Below, one piece after another: positions 35,054 through 43,517 of a stretch of 64,000 bases of DNA (positions are counted from its first letter, which is position 1; each line of letters begins with the position of its first letter). The notes below the pieces were generated by a model. The model was given only the letters and a program-made list of their open reading frames with translations, was not told the origin of the DNA and searched no databases. The stretch spans positions 186,001 through 250,000 of the forward strand of contig CAVPFW010000026.1 of NCBI GenBank assembly GCA_963703855.1, in the 5' to 3' direction. A program made the translations under genes and the position numbers. The stretch is from AP-15 sp963703855. Its GTDB lineage: Bacteria; Pseudomonadota; Alphaproteobacteria; ATCC43930; CGMCC-115725.

Positions 35054-36339
35054 GCGAGGCCACGGCCTCTCCCCGGTAGACCGGCCGCCCTCGGCCGTGA
35101 CCCCAGATCGTCAGCTGAGCCGAGTGCATCAAAGCCGGGATCGGGGGTGAACAGCTCTTGCGGTTGCGCCACCCCGCGCAAGGCGTAGCGGCCCACCGAA
35201 ACGAGCCGGTTTTGCATGTTCGAGCCGAGCGCATCGGCAAAGCTCGCCGAGAGCAGCACATCCTGCTCGACCGAGCGGCTCATCGCCAGGATGCGGCTGA
35301 CTTCGTTGACGGCCGGACCGATGACGGTGAAATCGAGGCGATCCTTGCTGCCGACATTGCCGTAAAAGACGTCGCCGACATGCAGCGCCAGATAAACCTG
35401 GGTCGTCGGCAAACCGGCCTCGGCGCGGCTGCGATTGAGCTCGACGACGTCCTTGCGCACCCGCGCTGCGGCGGCGAGCCCGGCACGGCAGGCTTGCTCA
35501 CGGTCCTCCCCGGTGAAGATCGCGAGCGTTCCGTCGCCGATCAGCTTCAGGACGTCGCCGCCGTGGTCGTGCACGGCGGAGACGACGACATCGGCATAAT
35601 CATTGAGCAGCGGGATGATCTGCTCCGGCGGGACGCTGTCGCTGATCTGGGTGTAGCCGTGCAGGTCGCTGTACCACAAGACCGCGCCGATCTTCTCGGC
35701 GACGCCGCGGGCGATCCGGCCGCTCATCACCCGCCGGCCGGCGTCGCGGCCGAGATAGGTTTCGGCGAGCGTCCCGGCCATGCGCGCCAGCGCCGCCGAT
35801 TTGACCGCGAGCTTCAAAAACGGAGCGAGCCGTTCGAGTGCGGCGACCGCGCTGTCGTCGAAGCCTTCCCGGGCATCGGTCGCCCATGACGAATAGACGC
35901 AATCCATCTCGCCGATGACACCCTCATCGGCAAAGCGGTGAACCAGCGCCAGGTAGTCGGTCATCCCCTCGTCGCGCATTTGCTCGACTGCCAGAAAGTC
36001 TATCGGATCGCCGCCTATCAAGCGGCGCCGCAGCAACTCCTTGCCGGTCTGCAGCAAGTGAAAAAATGGGCTCCGACGCCAGTTCTCGGCCGCCTCGCCC
36101 TCGTTGGTGCGTCCATAATCGACCGCCTCGACGTCATCCGGCATGCCGGCGCGCCAGCGAAACACGCGACCCTCATAGATCGGGTGCAGGGTATCGAGAA
36201 TGACCATGGCGCGGGTTAGCGGGACACCCGCATCGACAATGCGGCGGCAGAAGCCGGCCATCAGCTCGGTTTCGGTTCGACCGATCAACCCGGCCTTCGT
36301 CACCCAGCCGGCAAGCTCGTCGAAGGCCGTCTCGGTCAT
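35050..36339 (-). CDS. Class III adenylate/guanylate cyclase
   Basis: 429 residues. The N-terminal half is a sensor-like region without transmembrane helices. The cyclase domain has the first metal Asp in LWYSDLHGYTQISD, VLKLIGDGTLAIF with the second Asp and the base-selecting Lys, and LDFTVIGPAVNEVSRI with the transition-state Asn and Arg. It should make cAMP in the cytoplasm. It is translationally coupled to the TsdA-like cytochrome by an ATGA overlap. Confidence 0.92.
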   Translation of the reverse strand: MTETAFDELAGWVTKAGLIGRTETELMAGFCRRIVDAGVPLTRAMVILDTLHPIYEGRVFRWRAGMPDDVEAVDYGRTNEGEAAENWRRSPFFHLLQTGKELLRRRLIGGDPIDFLAVEQMRDEGMTDYLALVHRFADEGVIGEMDCVYSSWATDAREGFDDSAVAALERLAPFLKLAVKSAALARMAGTLAETYLGRDAGRRVMSGRIARGVAEKIGAVLWYSDLHGYTQISDSVPPEQIIPLLNDYADVVVSAVHDHGGDVLKLIGDGTLAIFTGEDREQACRAGLAAAARVRKDVVELNRSRAEAGLPTTQVYLALHVGDVFYGNVGSKDRLDFTVIGPAVNEVSRILAMSRSVEQDVLLSASFADALGSNMQNRLVSVGRYALRGVAQPQELFTPDPGFDALGSADDLGSRPRAAGLPGRGRGLA

Positions 36340-36483
36340 ATCGCAGCTCGCTGTCGACGGCCCCGAACGGCCGGGACGGCCGGCGAGGCGACGCTGATCG
36401 AATGGGCAGCCCTCCTCGATCGTGCAAGGCGGCGTGCGACTGCGCCGATCGTCTCGAAGCGGGTGGGCGGGTTTCTCGGGGCG

Positions 36484-37794
36484 TCAATCGAGCGGGACCT
36501 TGCCGGTATAGCGGATGATATAGAGCCCGCCGGTCAGCCGGTCGTTGGCGTAGATCAGCCCGTTCTCGTCGACATAAATGTCGTTGATCTGGATCGTATG
36601 GGTCGGGTTCCCCGGCGGCGCCTGCGGCACCACATAGCCGATCTCGACCGGGTGCGCCGGGTCGGCGATCGAATAGGCGCGCACGCCGCCGTTGAAATAG
36701 CTGCCGACGACCGTGTTTTGCAAGGTGCGCGAGGTCGCGGTCGGCCGGTTCATATCGAGGTTGTGCGCGCCGAACCGCCCGCCGGCGCGGCACAGCGCGG
36801 TCTGGTCGTGCACCGGCGGAAACGGCGCGAGCGGGTAGGGGTGGCGCTCGTTCGAGATGTCCCAGACCCAGTTGCGTTTCGGCCAGTCGGCGCATTTGAC
36901 CCCGATCGCCTCTTCGCTCTGGATCGCGATGGCGCGCTCGGGGATCGCCACGACCGTATGCGCGAACCCTTGATCGAGGGACTGCCACGACCGGCGGACG
37001 AGCGCCCGCGGCCGCGCTTTGTCGGAGATGTCGAGGATCACCCAGCCGCCGTCTATCCAGCCGATATAGGCGCGGTTCGGCTGCTCCGCCGGGATCGTCA
37101 AGGAGTGCATGCGGATGCCGGAATCGGGCAATTCGACCCGCGGCGGCGCCTCGGCCGCGTCGCCGACCCGGGTGCCCGGCAGCCACCATCGGCCGGTTTC
37201 GTGCGGCTGCGCCGGGTCGGAGACGTCGACGATCATCATGAACTGGTCGTCCTCGGGGTTGCGCGGGACGAAGTCGCGCGCGCCGGTCGACAGATAGGCA
37301 TAGTGCCCGTCGGTGAACCAGACGAAATGCGCGCCGCGCGAATGCGGGCCGGAGGTGTCGAAATGCGACAGCCGCTTCGGATGCGCCGGGTCGCCGATGT
37401 CGTAGATGTCGAGCCCGGCATGCGGCTGGCCGGGCTTTTCCGTCTGATGCGCGACGACGAGGGTGTCGCCGGCGAGGCCGAGCGAGTTGCACCGGACAAA
37501 ATCCGCTTCCACCGGGACCTGGGCAATGACGGCAGGCTGCTCGGGCTTGCTGACGTCGATCGCGCTGAAGCACATCGGCGCCGATTCATGCGCGAGGTAG
37601 AGCACGCGCTGGCCGTTCGGGTACTGCTTCAACGCGAGCCCTTCGCCGCCCTTGCCGACGCCGTTCAGATCGCTGCGGCCGATGATCTGCATGTTGCTCG
37701 CCTCGGCGGCGGCGAGCGTATCGTCGGCATGGGCCGGAACGACGCCCGAGGCGGCGAGGATGGCGATGCCGAGAGCGGTAATGCACTTGCGCAT
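36484..37794 (-). CDS. Secreted LVIVD-repeat protein
   Basis: 436 residues. A signal peptide ends VPAHADDTL. The rest is a beta-propeller of LVIVD-like repeats: FSAIDVSKPEQPAVIAQV, LDIYDIGDPAHPKRLSHF, MMIVDVSDPAQPHETGRW and VILDISDKARPRALVRR, followed by AYSIADPAHPVEIGYV. Such propellers bind partners outside the cytoplasm; no enzyme activity is implied. It is transcribed toward the cyclase gene and lies 144 bp from it. Confidence 0.87.
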   Translation of the reverse strand: MRKCITALGIAILAASGVVPAHADDTLAAAEASNMQIIGRSDLNGVGKGGEGLALKQYPNGQRVLYLAHESAPMCFSAIDVSKPEQPAVIAQVPVEADFVRCNSLGLAGDTLVVAHQTEKPGQPHAGLDIYDIGDPAHPKRLSHFDTSGPHSRGAHFVWFTDGHYAYLSTGARDFVPRNPEDDQFMMIVDVSDPAQPHETGRWWLPGTRVGDAAEAPPRVELPDSGIRMHSLTIPAEQPNRAYIGWIDGGWVILDISDKARPRALVRRSWQSLDQGFAHTVVAIPERAIAIQSEEAIGVKCADWPKRNWVWDISNERHPYPLAPFPPVHDQTALCRAGGRFGAHNLDMNRPTATSRTLQNTVVGSYFNGGVRAYSIADPAHPVEIGYVVPQAPPGNPTHTIQINDIYVDENGLIYANDRLTGGLYIIRYTGKVPLD

Positions 37795-37884
37795 TCGGTT
37801 CTCCGGGAAAAGGCGATCGGGCGGGAAAGGCGATCGGCGAGGAGAGCGCTCGGGCGCGATGTCGAGGATCCGAGCGGCCGGACC

Positions 37885-38268
37885 TTATCGCAGACGCTCG
37901 GCGAATTTGGCCACGTCGATGACCACCCTCTGGTGCGACCCGACACCGATCTCCTTGATGCCCTGCGTCGCCCGAACCGAAAACTCCACGCGCTTTCCGT
38001 CGACCTTGGTCACCACCGCCTCGCCGGTCACCCGCCGACCGGCCGGGGTCGCGGCGAGGTGGCGGATGTCGACCGCGGTGCCGACCGCGCTCTCGCCCGG
38101 ATCGAGATAGCCGCGGATCGCGTTCAGCGCGGCGTTTTCCATGATCATGATCATGACCGGGGTCGCCAGCACCGGCGGCAGGGTCGCATCCTTGAACCGG
38201 TTCGCCAGATGCTCGGGCTGGACGAGGAGGGTGAAGGAGCCCGCGGCTCCCGGCGGTATCGGTTTCAT
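37885..38268 (-). CDS. FlK-like hotdog thioesterase
   Basis: 127 residues. LPPVLATPVMIMIMENAA carries the Glu, and VDIRHLAATPAGRRV carries the His-Leu-Ala-Ala-Thr-Pro sequence of fluoroacetyl-CoA thioesterase FlK-like proteins. It probably hydrolyses a small acyl-CoA. I start at MKPIPPG because the 21 codons above are antisense to nothing conserved. It lies 31 bp downstream of the glycosidase gene. Confidence 0.86.
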   Translation of the reverse strand: MKPIPPGAAGSFTLLVQPEHLANRFKDATLPPVLATPVMIMIMENAALNAIRGYLDPGESAVGTAVDIRHLAATPAGRRVTGEAVVTKVDGKRVEFSVRATQGIKEIGVGSHQRVVIDVAKFAERLR

Positions 38269-38299
38269 CGGCGACCTTTCCGGCCCGAGCGCCGGCAGT

Positions 38300-40459
38300 T
38301 TATCCCGGCCAAAGACACTCCACCAGACCACGCCGCTCGATCGCGCCCGCGTCGCCCTTCAGCACTTCGCAACGGGTTTCCCCACCCTCGCGCCAGAAGC
38401 GCAGATCGAACGAATGCTGGCCGAGACGAAGATCGGTCAGGGTCAGGTCGGGCAGCCAATCGGGCAGCACCGGATCGATGTAGAGCTTGCCCCGAGGCGC
38501 ATCCGGCTCCAAGCCCAACAGCGCCTGCAGCAACGAGAACACCGAGCCCGCGGCCCAGGCCTGCGGCACGTTGGCTTCGGGGTACTGCACCGGAAAGTTG
38601 GCGTCGTCGCGCTCGAGGCCGGCATAAAGCTCCGGCATCTGATAGAGCGCGAAGCAGCTGCCGGCGTCGCTGACCGCGCGCGCGACCCGCGCCGCCTCCT
38701 CGGCAAAGCCGTATTGCCTGAAGCCGACCGCGATGATGCCGTTGTCGTGCGGCCACACCGACCCGTTCTGATAGGACAGCGGATTGTAGCCCGGGTGATC
38801 GCGCGACAACGTCCGAATGCCCCAGCCGCTCCACATATCGGGCCGCAGCAGGCGCTCGACGACGCGGCGGGCGCGCTCCTTCGGCACGATCCGGCTCCAC
38901 AGGCAATGGCCGGGGTTTGAGACGACGCTCAGCACCTTTTGCTTGTCGCCGTCGAGGCAATAGGCATAAAAGCCGCTCTCCTCGTCCCAGAAAATCTCAT
39001 TGAACCGGGCGAACAGCCGGCGGGCCTGGGCCCGCAACACGTTGGCCCGCTCCCCGCGGCCGAGCGCGTCGTAGATCTCGGCCATGCGGTTCCAGGCGTC
39101 GTAGACGTAGCCCTGCAGCTCGCACAACGCCTTCGGCCCTCTGACCCGGCTGCCGTCCGGATAGAGGACCGCGTCCCCCGAATCCTTCCAGCTCTGGTTT
39201 TCGTACCCGGCGGGCGAGCGCGTCTGGTATTCCTGAAACCCGTCGCCGTCGCGATCGCCATAGTGCTCGATCCACTCGAGGCAACGCTCGGCGGTGTCGA
39301 GATGGCGCTCGACCAGCCCCCGGTCGCCGGTGCAGCGCCACGCGGTGTGCAGGGCGATCAGGTAGAGCGGCGTGGCGTCGGCGGTGCCGTAATAGGGGGT
39401 GTGCGGGATCAGCTTGAAATGCGCGAGCTCGCCGGTGCGCAGCTCATGCATGATCTTGCCCGGCTCGGCATCGCGATCGTCGTCCCGCTCGGTCGCCTGG
39501 TAGCGGCCGAGCACGTCGAGCGCGCCGCGGACGAAATCGGGATAGACATGGGCATTTTGCAATGCGGCGATCAGGCTGTCGCGGCCGAACAGCGCGACGA
39601 ACCAGGGAATGCCTGCGGCCGGGGTGAATTCGAGATGATGAGTGCCCTCTACCGGCAGCCGCAGCCCGGCCATGTCTTCCACCGCCTGATTGTAAAGGTT
39701 CTCGAAATCCTTGTTGCTCGCGCGGAGCTTGAGCACCGTCCTGCGCCAGTGCTCGAGCGGCTCGCCGAGCTGCGAGCTCGGGGCGTGGGCGATGCACGAT
39801 TCGGGCGCCGCGTGATGATGCTCTCCAGCGGTCACCGAATATTCGAGGCAGGTATGCCAGGTTCGGCCCGGGTCGATCTCGACCTCGAAGCTGATCCGGC
39901 CATTGGCGTAGACGCAGGGCGACGCGTTGCGCCGCCGCCGCACCACCAGCTCCCGCAGAAAGTCGCGGTCGCGGTAGCAGGTCGTCAACCTCGCCTCGTT
40001 CTCGGACCATACGGTCGTGATCCGGCCGCGGCGCACGAGATGGCCGCTCTTGACCTCGAGGATGTCGGCAAAATCGCAGCGCAGGGCGAGCTCGAGGTTG
40101 AATTTGACCGCTTGGCCGCCGTGATTGGTCAGATCGATGTCCTCGTGAACGCCGCCCTCGCCGATCGATCGGCCGAGCTGGAGCAGCAAGGTGCGCTGCT
40201 CGATGGTCCCGTGCTCGGTGACGATGGCGGGATTGGTCATGAAGACTTGCGCCGCGAAATAGGTAATGGCGCTCGAATTCAGCAATTCCCACGACTCGCC
40301 GTTGGCATAGATCGACCAGGCGCTGACGATCCTGGTATCCCGCACGAAAAGCCCGCATTTGCTCGGCCAGGAGATCTGGCCATCGGGTTCGGTCAGCAGC
40401 AGGCTGTAGCCCTGGTTGATCGCCAGCAAGCTCGGCCCGACCTTTATCTTCAGCGACAT
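38300..40459 (-). CDS. Glycogen-debranching-type glycosidase (amylo-alpha-1,6-glucosidase family)
   Basis: 719 residues. The N-terminal third is the GDE beta-sandwich domain (LAINQGYSLLLTEPDG, GLFVRDTRIVSAW). The (alpha/alpha)6 barrel follows with WFVALFGRDSLIAALQ and DSGDAVLYPDGS, and NGSVWPHDNGIIAVG near the C-terminus holds the acidic residue of the GH133/GH15-like active site. The substrate could be glycogen or a secondary-metabolite glycan. No glycogen operon genes are adjacent. Confidence 0.9.
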   Translation of the reverse strand: MSLKIKVGPSLLAINQGYSLLLTEPDGQISWPSKCGLFVRDTRIVSAWSIYANGESWELLNSSAITYFAAQVFMTNPAIVTEHGTIEQRTLLLQLGRSIGEGGVHEDIDLTNHGGQAVKFNLELALRCDFADILEVKSGHLVRRGRITTVWSENEARLTTCYRDRDFLRELVVRRRRNASPCVYANGRISFEVEIDPGRTWHTCLEYSVTAGEHHHAAPESCIAHAPSSQLGEPLEHWRRTVLKLRASNKDFENLYNQAVEDMAGLRLPVEGTHHLEFTPAAGIPWFVALFGRDSLIAALQNAHVYPDFVRGALDVLGRYQATERDDDRDAEPGKIMHELRTGELAHFKLIPHTPYYGTADATPLYLIALHTAWRCTGDRGLVERHLDTAERCLEWIEHYGDRDGDGFQEYQTRSPAGYENQSWKDSGDAVLYPDGSRVRGPKALCELQGYVYDAWNRMAEIYDALGRGERANVLRAQARRLFARFNEIFWDEESGFYAYCLDGDKQKVLSVVSNPGHCLWSRIVPKERARRVVERLLRPDMWSGWGIRTLSRDHPGYNPLSYQNGSVWPHDNGIIAVGFRQYGFAEEAARVARAVSDAGSCFALYQMPELYAGLERDDANFPVQYPEANVPQAWAAGSVFSLLQALLGLEPDAPRGKLYIDPVLPDWLPDLTLTDLRLGQHSFDLRFWREGGETRCEVLKGDAGAIERRGLVECLWPG

Positions 40460-40602
40460 GACCGGATTCTCTGGGTGCGTCGGCGCGGTCGCGCGCCGAT
40501 CTCGATACCGATAAAGGTATATGCGTCTACTTCGCTCGGTCGACCGCCAAAATGGAAAACGAATTCATCGCCTGAGAATTCGCTGAGGTCGATATCTGTC
40601 AT
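40450..40602 (-). pseudogene. Short relic with intact N-terminus, family not recognised
   Basis: A 50-codon reverse-strand frame starting MTDIDLSEFSGDEFVFHFGG followed by RPSEVDAYTF looks like a real, acidic protein N-terminus. After about residue 30 it turns into Arg-rich sequence and stops inside the glycosidase start. The ATG is preceded by the palindrome CCATATTATGG (40610-40620) in an AT-rich stretch. I read it as a truncated gene. A short functional peptide is not excluded. Confidence 0.4.
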
Positions 40603-40652
40603 GCGCGTACCATATTATGGACGTGGTTGGTCTCCTACCTGCCAAGCGTCGC

Positions 40653-40803
40653 TCAGCCGACTAGCAGCGCTCCCGACCGGAAATCCTCGCGCTCCTCGAC
40701 CAGCCGAACCACGTCTTCCATCGACCACAGCCGCGTTTCGATACCCGCGGCCATCGCCGGGCTCATCCGCAGCGTCTTGTGGATGCGCACGAAGCGGTCC
40801 TCT
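40653..40803 (-). pseudogene. Transposase C-terminal relic
   Basis: The reverse strand encodes DRFVRIHKTLRMSPAMAAGI then ETRLWSMEDVVRLVEEREDF to a stop at 40653. The HKTLRxxPAMAAGxxxxLW pattern closes several DDE-type transposases found in proteobacteria. No start or catalytic residues remain, and the 5-prime end runs into the next small gene. It marks an old insertion in the 40450-40802 gap. Confidence 0.55.
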
Positions 40804-41005
40804 AGGCATCGCCGCTCTCGCGCGTCAGCTGTTCGCGGGCACGTGCTAGATACCTCTGCTGCCCCGCCTCATCTAAGGCGCGCTTGAGAAGGATCTTAGT
40901 GCCTGGGGGCAGCGGTGGCTTAAACTCGTATTGCCAATCATCGCCGTCTTGCCGAGCAAGCTCCTTGGCTCGCCTCAGGATCGCCGCTTCGCCTATCTCT
41001 GCCAT
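40802..41005 (-). CDS. Small hypothetical protein
   Basis: 67 residues, highly charged and mostly helical (ILRRAKELARQDGDDWQYEF, PPGTKILLKRALDEAGQQRY). The composition looks like a real cytoplasmic protein, and I recall similar short sequences in alphaproteobacteria, with no function. The start is uncertain; an in-frame ATG lies 26 codons earlier. It ends against the transposase relic. Confidence 0.5.
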   Translation of the reverse strand: MAEIGEAAILRRAKELARQDGDDWQYEFKPPLPPGTKILLKRALDEAGQQRYLARAREQLTRESGDA

Positions 41006-41180
41006 CGCCCCCCATGCTTCCCGGCAAGCATATGGGAACGGGGCGGCCGGATCGACACCCGCGTCAAGGCTGTTACAATTCAAACTGAGACACTACCCGA
41101 ACTTGCGCCGGCTTGGGGGTCAAGCTAGGCTCCGCGCTGGTTGCCACAATCCCGTATCAGGTTGAGGAGGAGGTCGGTAG

Positions 41181-41681
41181 ATGCGCCATTCCCTCGAACA
41201 GCTCTCGGCCGCGTGCCACAATGCGCTTGCCGCGGATCCTGGCGTCGCAGGCCGCCAGAAAGTGTGCGGGCTGATCCAGGAAGTCCTGACGGACGAGGAA
41301 TTCGTCGCCGCTCATCTCGGCGACGACGTGCCCGAGCGCAAAATCCTTTACGAGGATCCCGAGCTCGGCTTTTGCATCTTGGCCCATGTCAATCACGGCG
41401 CCAGGGAGAGCAAGCCGCATGATCATGGCCCGACCTGGGCGATCTACGGCCAGGCGCGCGGCGAGACGATGATGAGCGACTGGGAGCTGGTCGAGCCCGC
41501 CGCCGAAGACAAGCCCGGCCGGGTGCGCCTCGCCAAGCAATATTCGCTGACGCCGGGGATGGCCCACGTCTACAACGAAGGGGACCTGCATTCGCCGCGC
41601 CGCAACGGACCGACGCGGTTGATCCGGGTCGAAGGCAGAAACGTCGAGAAGATCCGACGCTTGGCCTACGAGGCGATGTGA
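41181..41681 (+). CDS. Cupin-fold, cysteine dioxygenase-like protein
   Basis: 166 residues. ESKPHDHGPTWAIYGQARGETMM has the HxH metal pair followed by the Tyr/Gly turn, and GMAHVYNEGDLHSPRRN carries the third His region, as in the CDO-type cupin fold. It may be a non-haem iron dioxygenase acting on a small thiol or acid; the substrate is unknown. TTGAGGAGGAGGTCGGTAG gives a strong ribosome site. It converges on the OmpA-like gene with a shared terminator. Confidence 0.82.
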   Translation: MRHSLEQLSAACHNALAADPGVAGRQKVCGLIQEVLTDEEFVAAHLGDDVPERKILYEDPELGFCILAHVNHGARESKPHDHGPTWAIYGQARGETMMSDWELVEPAAEDKPGRVRLAKQYSLTPGMAHVYNEGDLHSPRRNGPTRLIRVEGRNVEKIRRLAYEAM

Positions 41682-41728
41682 AGACCAGATAAGCTCGTCC
41701 GGCCGCTGCCGCCCTGCCGGGCCAATCA

Positions 41729-41755
41729 AGGAGGGCGCTCGAGGGGCGCCCTCCT
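41729..41755. terminator. Bidirectional hairpin terminator
   Basis: A perfect 10-bp stem AGGAGGGCGC / GCGCCCTCCT with a 7-base loop. It lies midway between the convergent cupin (ends 41681) and OmpA-like (ends 41771) genes. There is no long U-run on either side, so efficiency is uncertain, but position and symmetry fit a shared terminator. Confidence 0.65.
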
Positions 41756-41770
41756 AGGAGCGGCAGGAGC

Positions 41771-42247
41771 CTACTGGGCTCCCGGTGGTGGCGGAGGCGG
41801 GGGTGGCGCTCCACCCTCGAGGATCTCGACGCGCCGGTTCTGCGGCTCACGCACGCCCGGGGGGGTCGGCACACGAAGATCGTTTTGGCCGCGCCCGCTG
41901 ACCGTCAGGGCGGTCTGCGGCACACCTTGCTGAACCAAGCCGTTGGCGACATCCTGGGCGCGCCGCTCGGAGAGCCGCTGGTTGTAGGCAGGCGAGCCCG
42001 AGGTGTCGGTATACCCGGTGACTTGAACCGCCGCGGGCGGCCCGGCCTTAAAGGCGCCGGCGGCGGCCTCCACAACCTGCTGGGCCTCGGGGGTCACCAC
42101 GGCGCTGTTCCAGGGGAAGAACACGGTGAAGCTGGTTTGCGGTGGAGGCGGGGGCGGCGGGGGCGGAGCCGTAGCGACGGGCGGCGGCGCGGGCTGTGCG
42201 CAGGCGACAAGAGCTAGGAGTGAGCAGAGCAGGAAAAAGCGTTTCAT
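41771..42247 (-). CDS. OmpA-like lipoprotein
   Basis: 158 residues. The lipobox LVAC at about residues 13-16 is followed by a Pro-rich linker (PPPPPPPPP). The OmpA_C domain has VQVTGYTDTSGSPAYNQRLS and the Arg-rich RRVEIL end, which bind peptidoglycan diaminopimelate. It would tether the envelope. GGAGGAAC precedes the ATG of MKRFFLL, fixing the start. A second Pro-rich tail (GGAPPPPPPPPGAQ) follows the domain. Confidence 0.92.
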   Translation of the reverse strand: MKRFFLLCSLLALVACAQPAPPPVATAPPPPPPPPPQTSFTVFFPWNSAVVTPEAQQVVEAAAGAFKAGPPAAVQVTGYTDTSGSPAYNQRLSERRAQDVANGLVQQGVPQTALTVSGRGQNDLRVPTPPGVREPQNRRVEILEGGAPPPPPPPPGAQ

Positions 42248-42364
42248 CTGTTCCTCCGGTAGTTGAGCGCCGCACAATATGTGAAATCGGCCGACCGCAC
42301 TAGCAGCAAAACGGCTTTTTTTGCGGCGGCAGCGCGCGAATCGCGCGATCGGCGGATGGCGAGC

Positions 42365-43372
42365 TCAGCCGCCCGCAGCCCCCTCGGTATTCACATAAAC
42401 CGAGTAGATCGACTGGCTCGCGGCCATGAACAGCCGGTTGCGTCTGCGCCCCCCAAAGCACAAATTGGCGCAGCGCTCGGGGAGCGCGACAGCCCCGATC
42501 ATTGTCGCGTCAGGAGCGAAGACGACGACCCCGTTGAGCGCGTCGGTCATCCCCCATCCGCACCAAAGGTTGCCAAAGGCGTCGCAGCGGAACCCGTCGG
42601 GTGTTCCCTCGCCGGCGTTGACGAACACCCGTCCGTTGGCGAGCCTGGTGCCGTCTTCGACCACGTCGAAGACCCGGATCAGGCGCGGCCTGGCGCGCGA
42701 CTCGACGATGTAGAGCTTCGCCTCGTCCGGCGAAAAGCACAGGCCGTTGGGGCCGTTGATGTCGCCGGCGACGACCGCGGCGCGGCCGGTTTTGCCGTCG
42801 ACCCGGTAGACGTTGGTGGGCAGCTCGGGGGCCGCCCTTTCACCCTCGTAATGCCCCAGGATTCCGAACGGCGGATCGGTGAACCAGATCGAATCGTCCG
42901 ATTTGACGACGACGTCGTTCGGCGAGTTGAGGCGCTTGCCGTCGTGCCGATCGAGAATGACGGTGATCGCACCGTCATATTCGGTGCGGGTGACCCGACG
43001 GGCCAGATGCTCGCAGGTGACGAGCCGCCCCTGGCGGTCGCGGGTATTGCCGTTGGCGTGGTGCGAAGGCTTGCGAAAGACGCCGACGGCGCGGGTTTCC
43101 TCGTCCCACCGCATGATGCGATCGTTGGGGATGTCGCTCCACAACAGATAGCGGCCGTCGCCGAACCATACCGGGCCTTCGGCCCAGCGGAACCCGGTCG
43201 CGAGACGCTCGACGGCGGCGTTGAACGGCGGCTTGATGGTTTCGAAGCGCGGGTCGAAGGTTCGGATCGCCGGATCAGGGTAGCTCTCGGCCGGTTCCCA
43301 CCGCCGGCTCACCAGCGGCACGGCCGACCCGACCGCAGGCGCGGCCACCGGTTCCCCTGGGATTGCGCTCAT
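42365..43372 (-). CDS. SMP-30/gluconolactonase family protein
   Basis: 335 residues, six-bladed beta-propeller. FRWAEGPVWFGDGRYLLWSD carries the metal-ligand Glu, LNSPNDVVVKSDDSIWFTDP carries the Asn/Asp and GDINGPNGLCFSPDE continues the family pattern. It should hydrolyse a sugar or hydroxy-acid lactone with a divalent metal. The chosen start MSAIPGEPV has no longer conserved extension. It is transcribed away from the CoA-transferase with 145 bp between. Confidence 0.9.
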   Translation of the reverse strand: MSAIPGEPVAAPAVGSAVPLVSRRWEPAESYPDPAIRTFDPRFETIKPPFNAAVERLATGFRWAEGPVWFGDGRYLLWSDIPNDRIMRWDEETRAVGVFRKPSHHANGNTRDRQGRLVTCEHLARRVTRTEYDGAITVILDRHDGKRLNSPNDVVVKSDDSIWFTDPPFGILGHYEGERAAPELPTNVYRVDGKTGRAAVVAGDINGPNGLCFSPDEAKLYIVESRARPRLIRVFDVVEDGTRLANGRVFVNAGEGTPDGFRCDAFGNLWCGWGMTDALNGVVVFAPDATMIGAVALPERCANLCFGGRRRNRLFMAASQSIYSVYVNTEGAAGG

Positions 43373-43517
43373 CAGTTCTTGCCCCTGCCGATCATCGCCA
43401 GAAGGTGTCCGCGGCAACAGGAGCGGAGCCGAACGAGCGGCGCCGCTCGCCCGGCCCCCTTTGCCGGGATCTCCCCTACCCCGACCGAGATCGCCCGCGG
43501 TCGTTATCGAGCGTTGG

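Noticed and set aside
36463..38673. 736-codon forward frame over the LVIVD and FlK genes
   Set aside because: It crosses gene boundaries and repeats the shadow composition of the reverse-strand genes.
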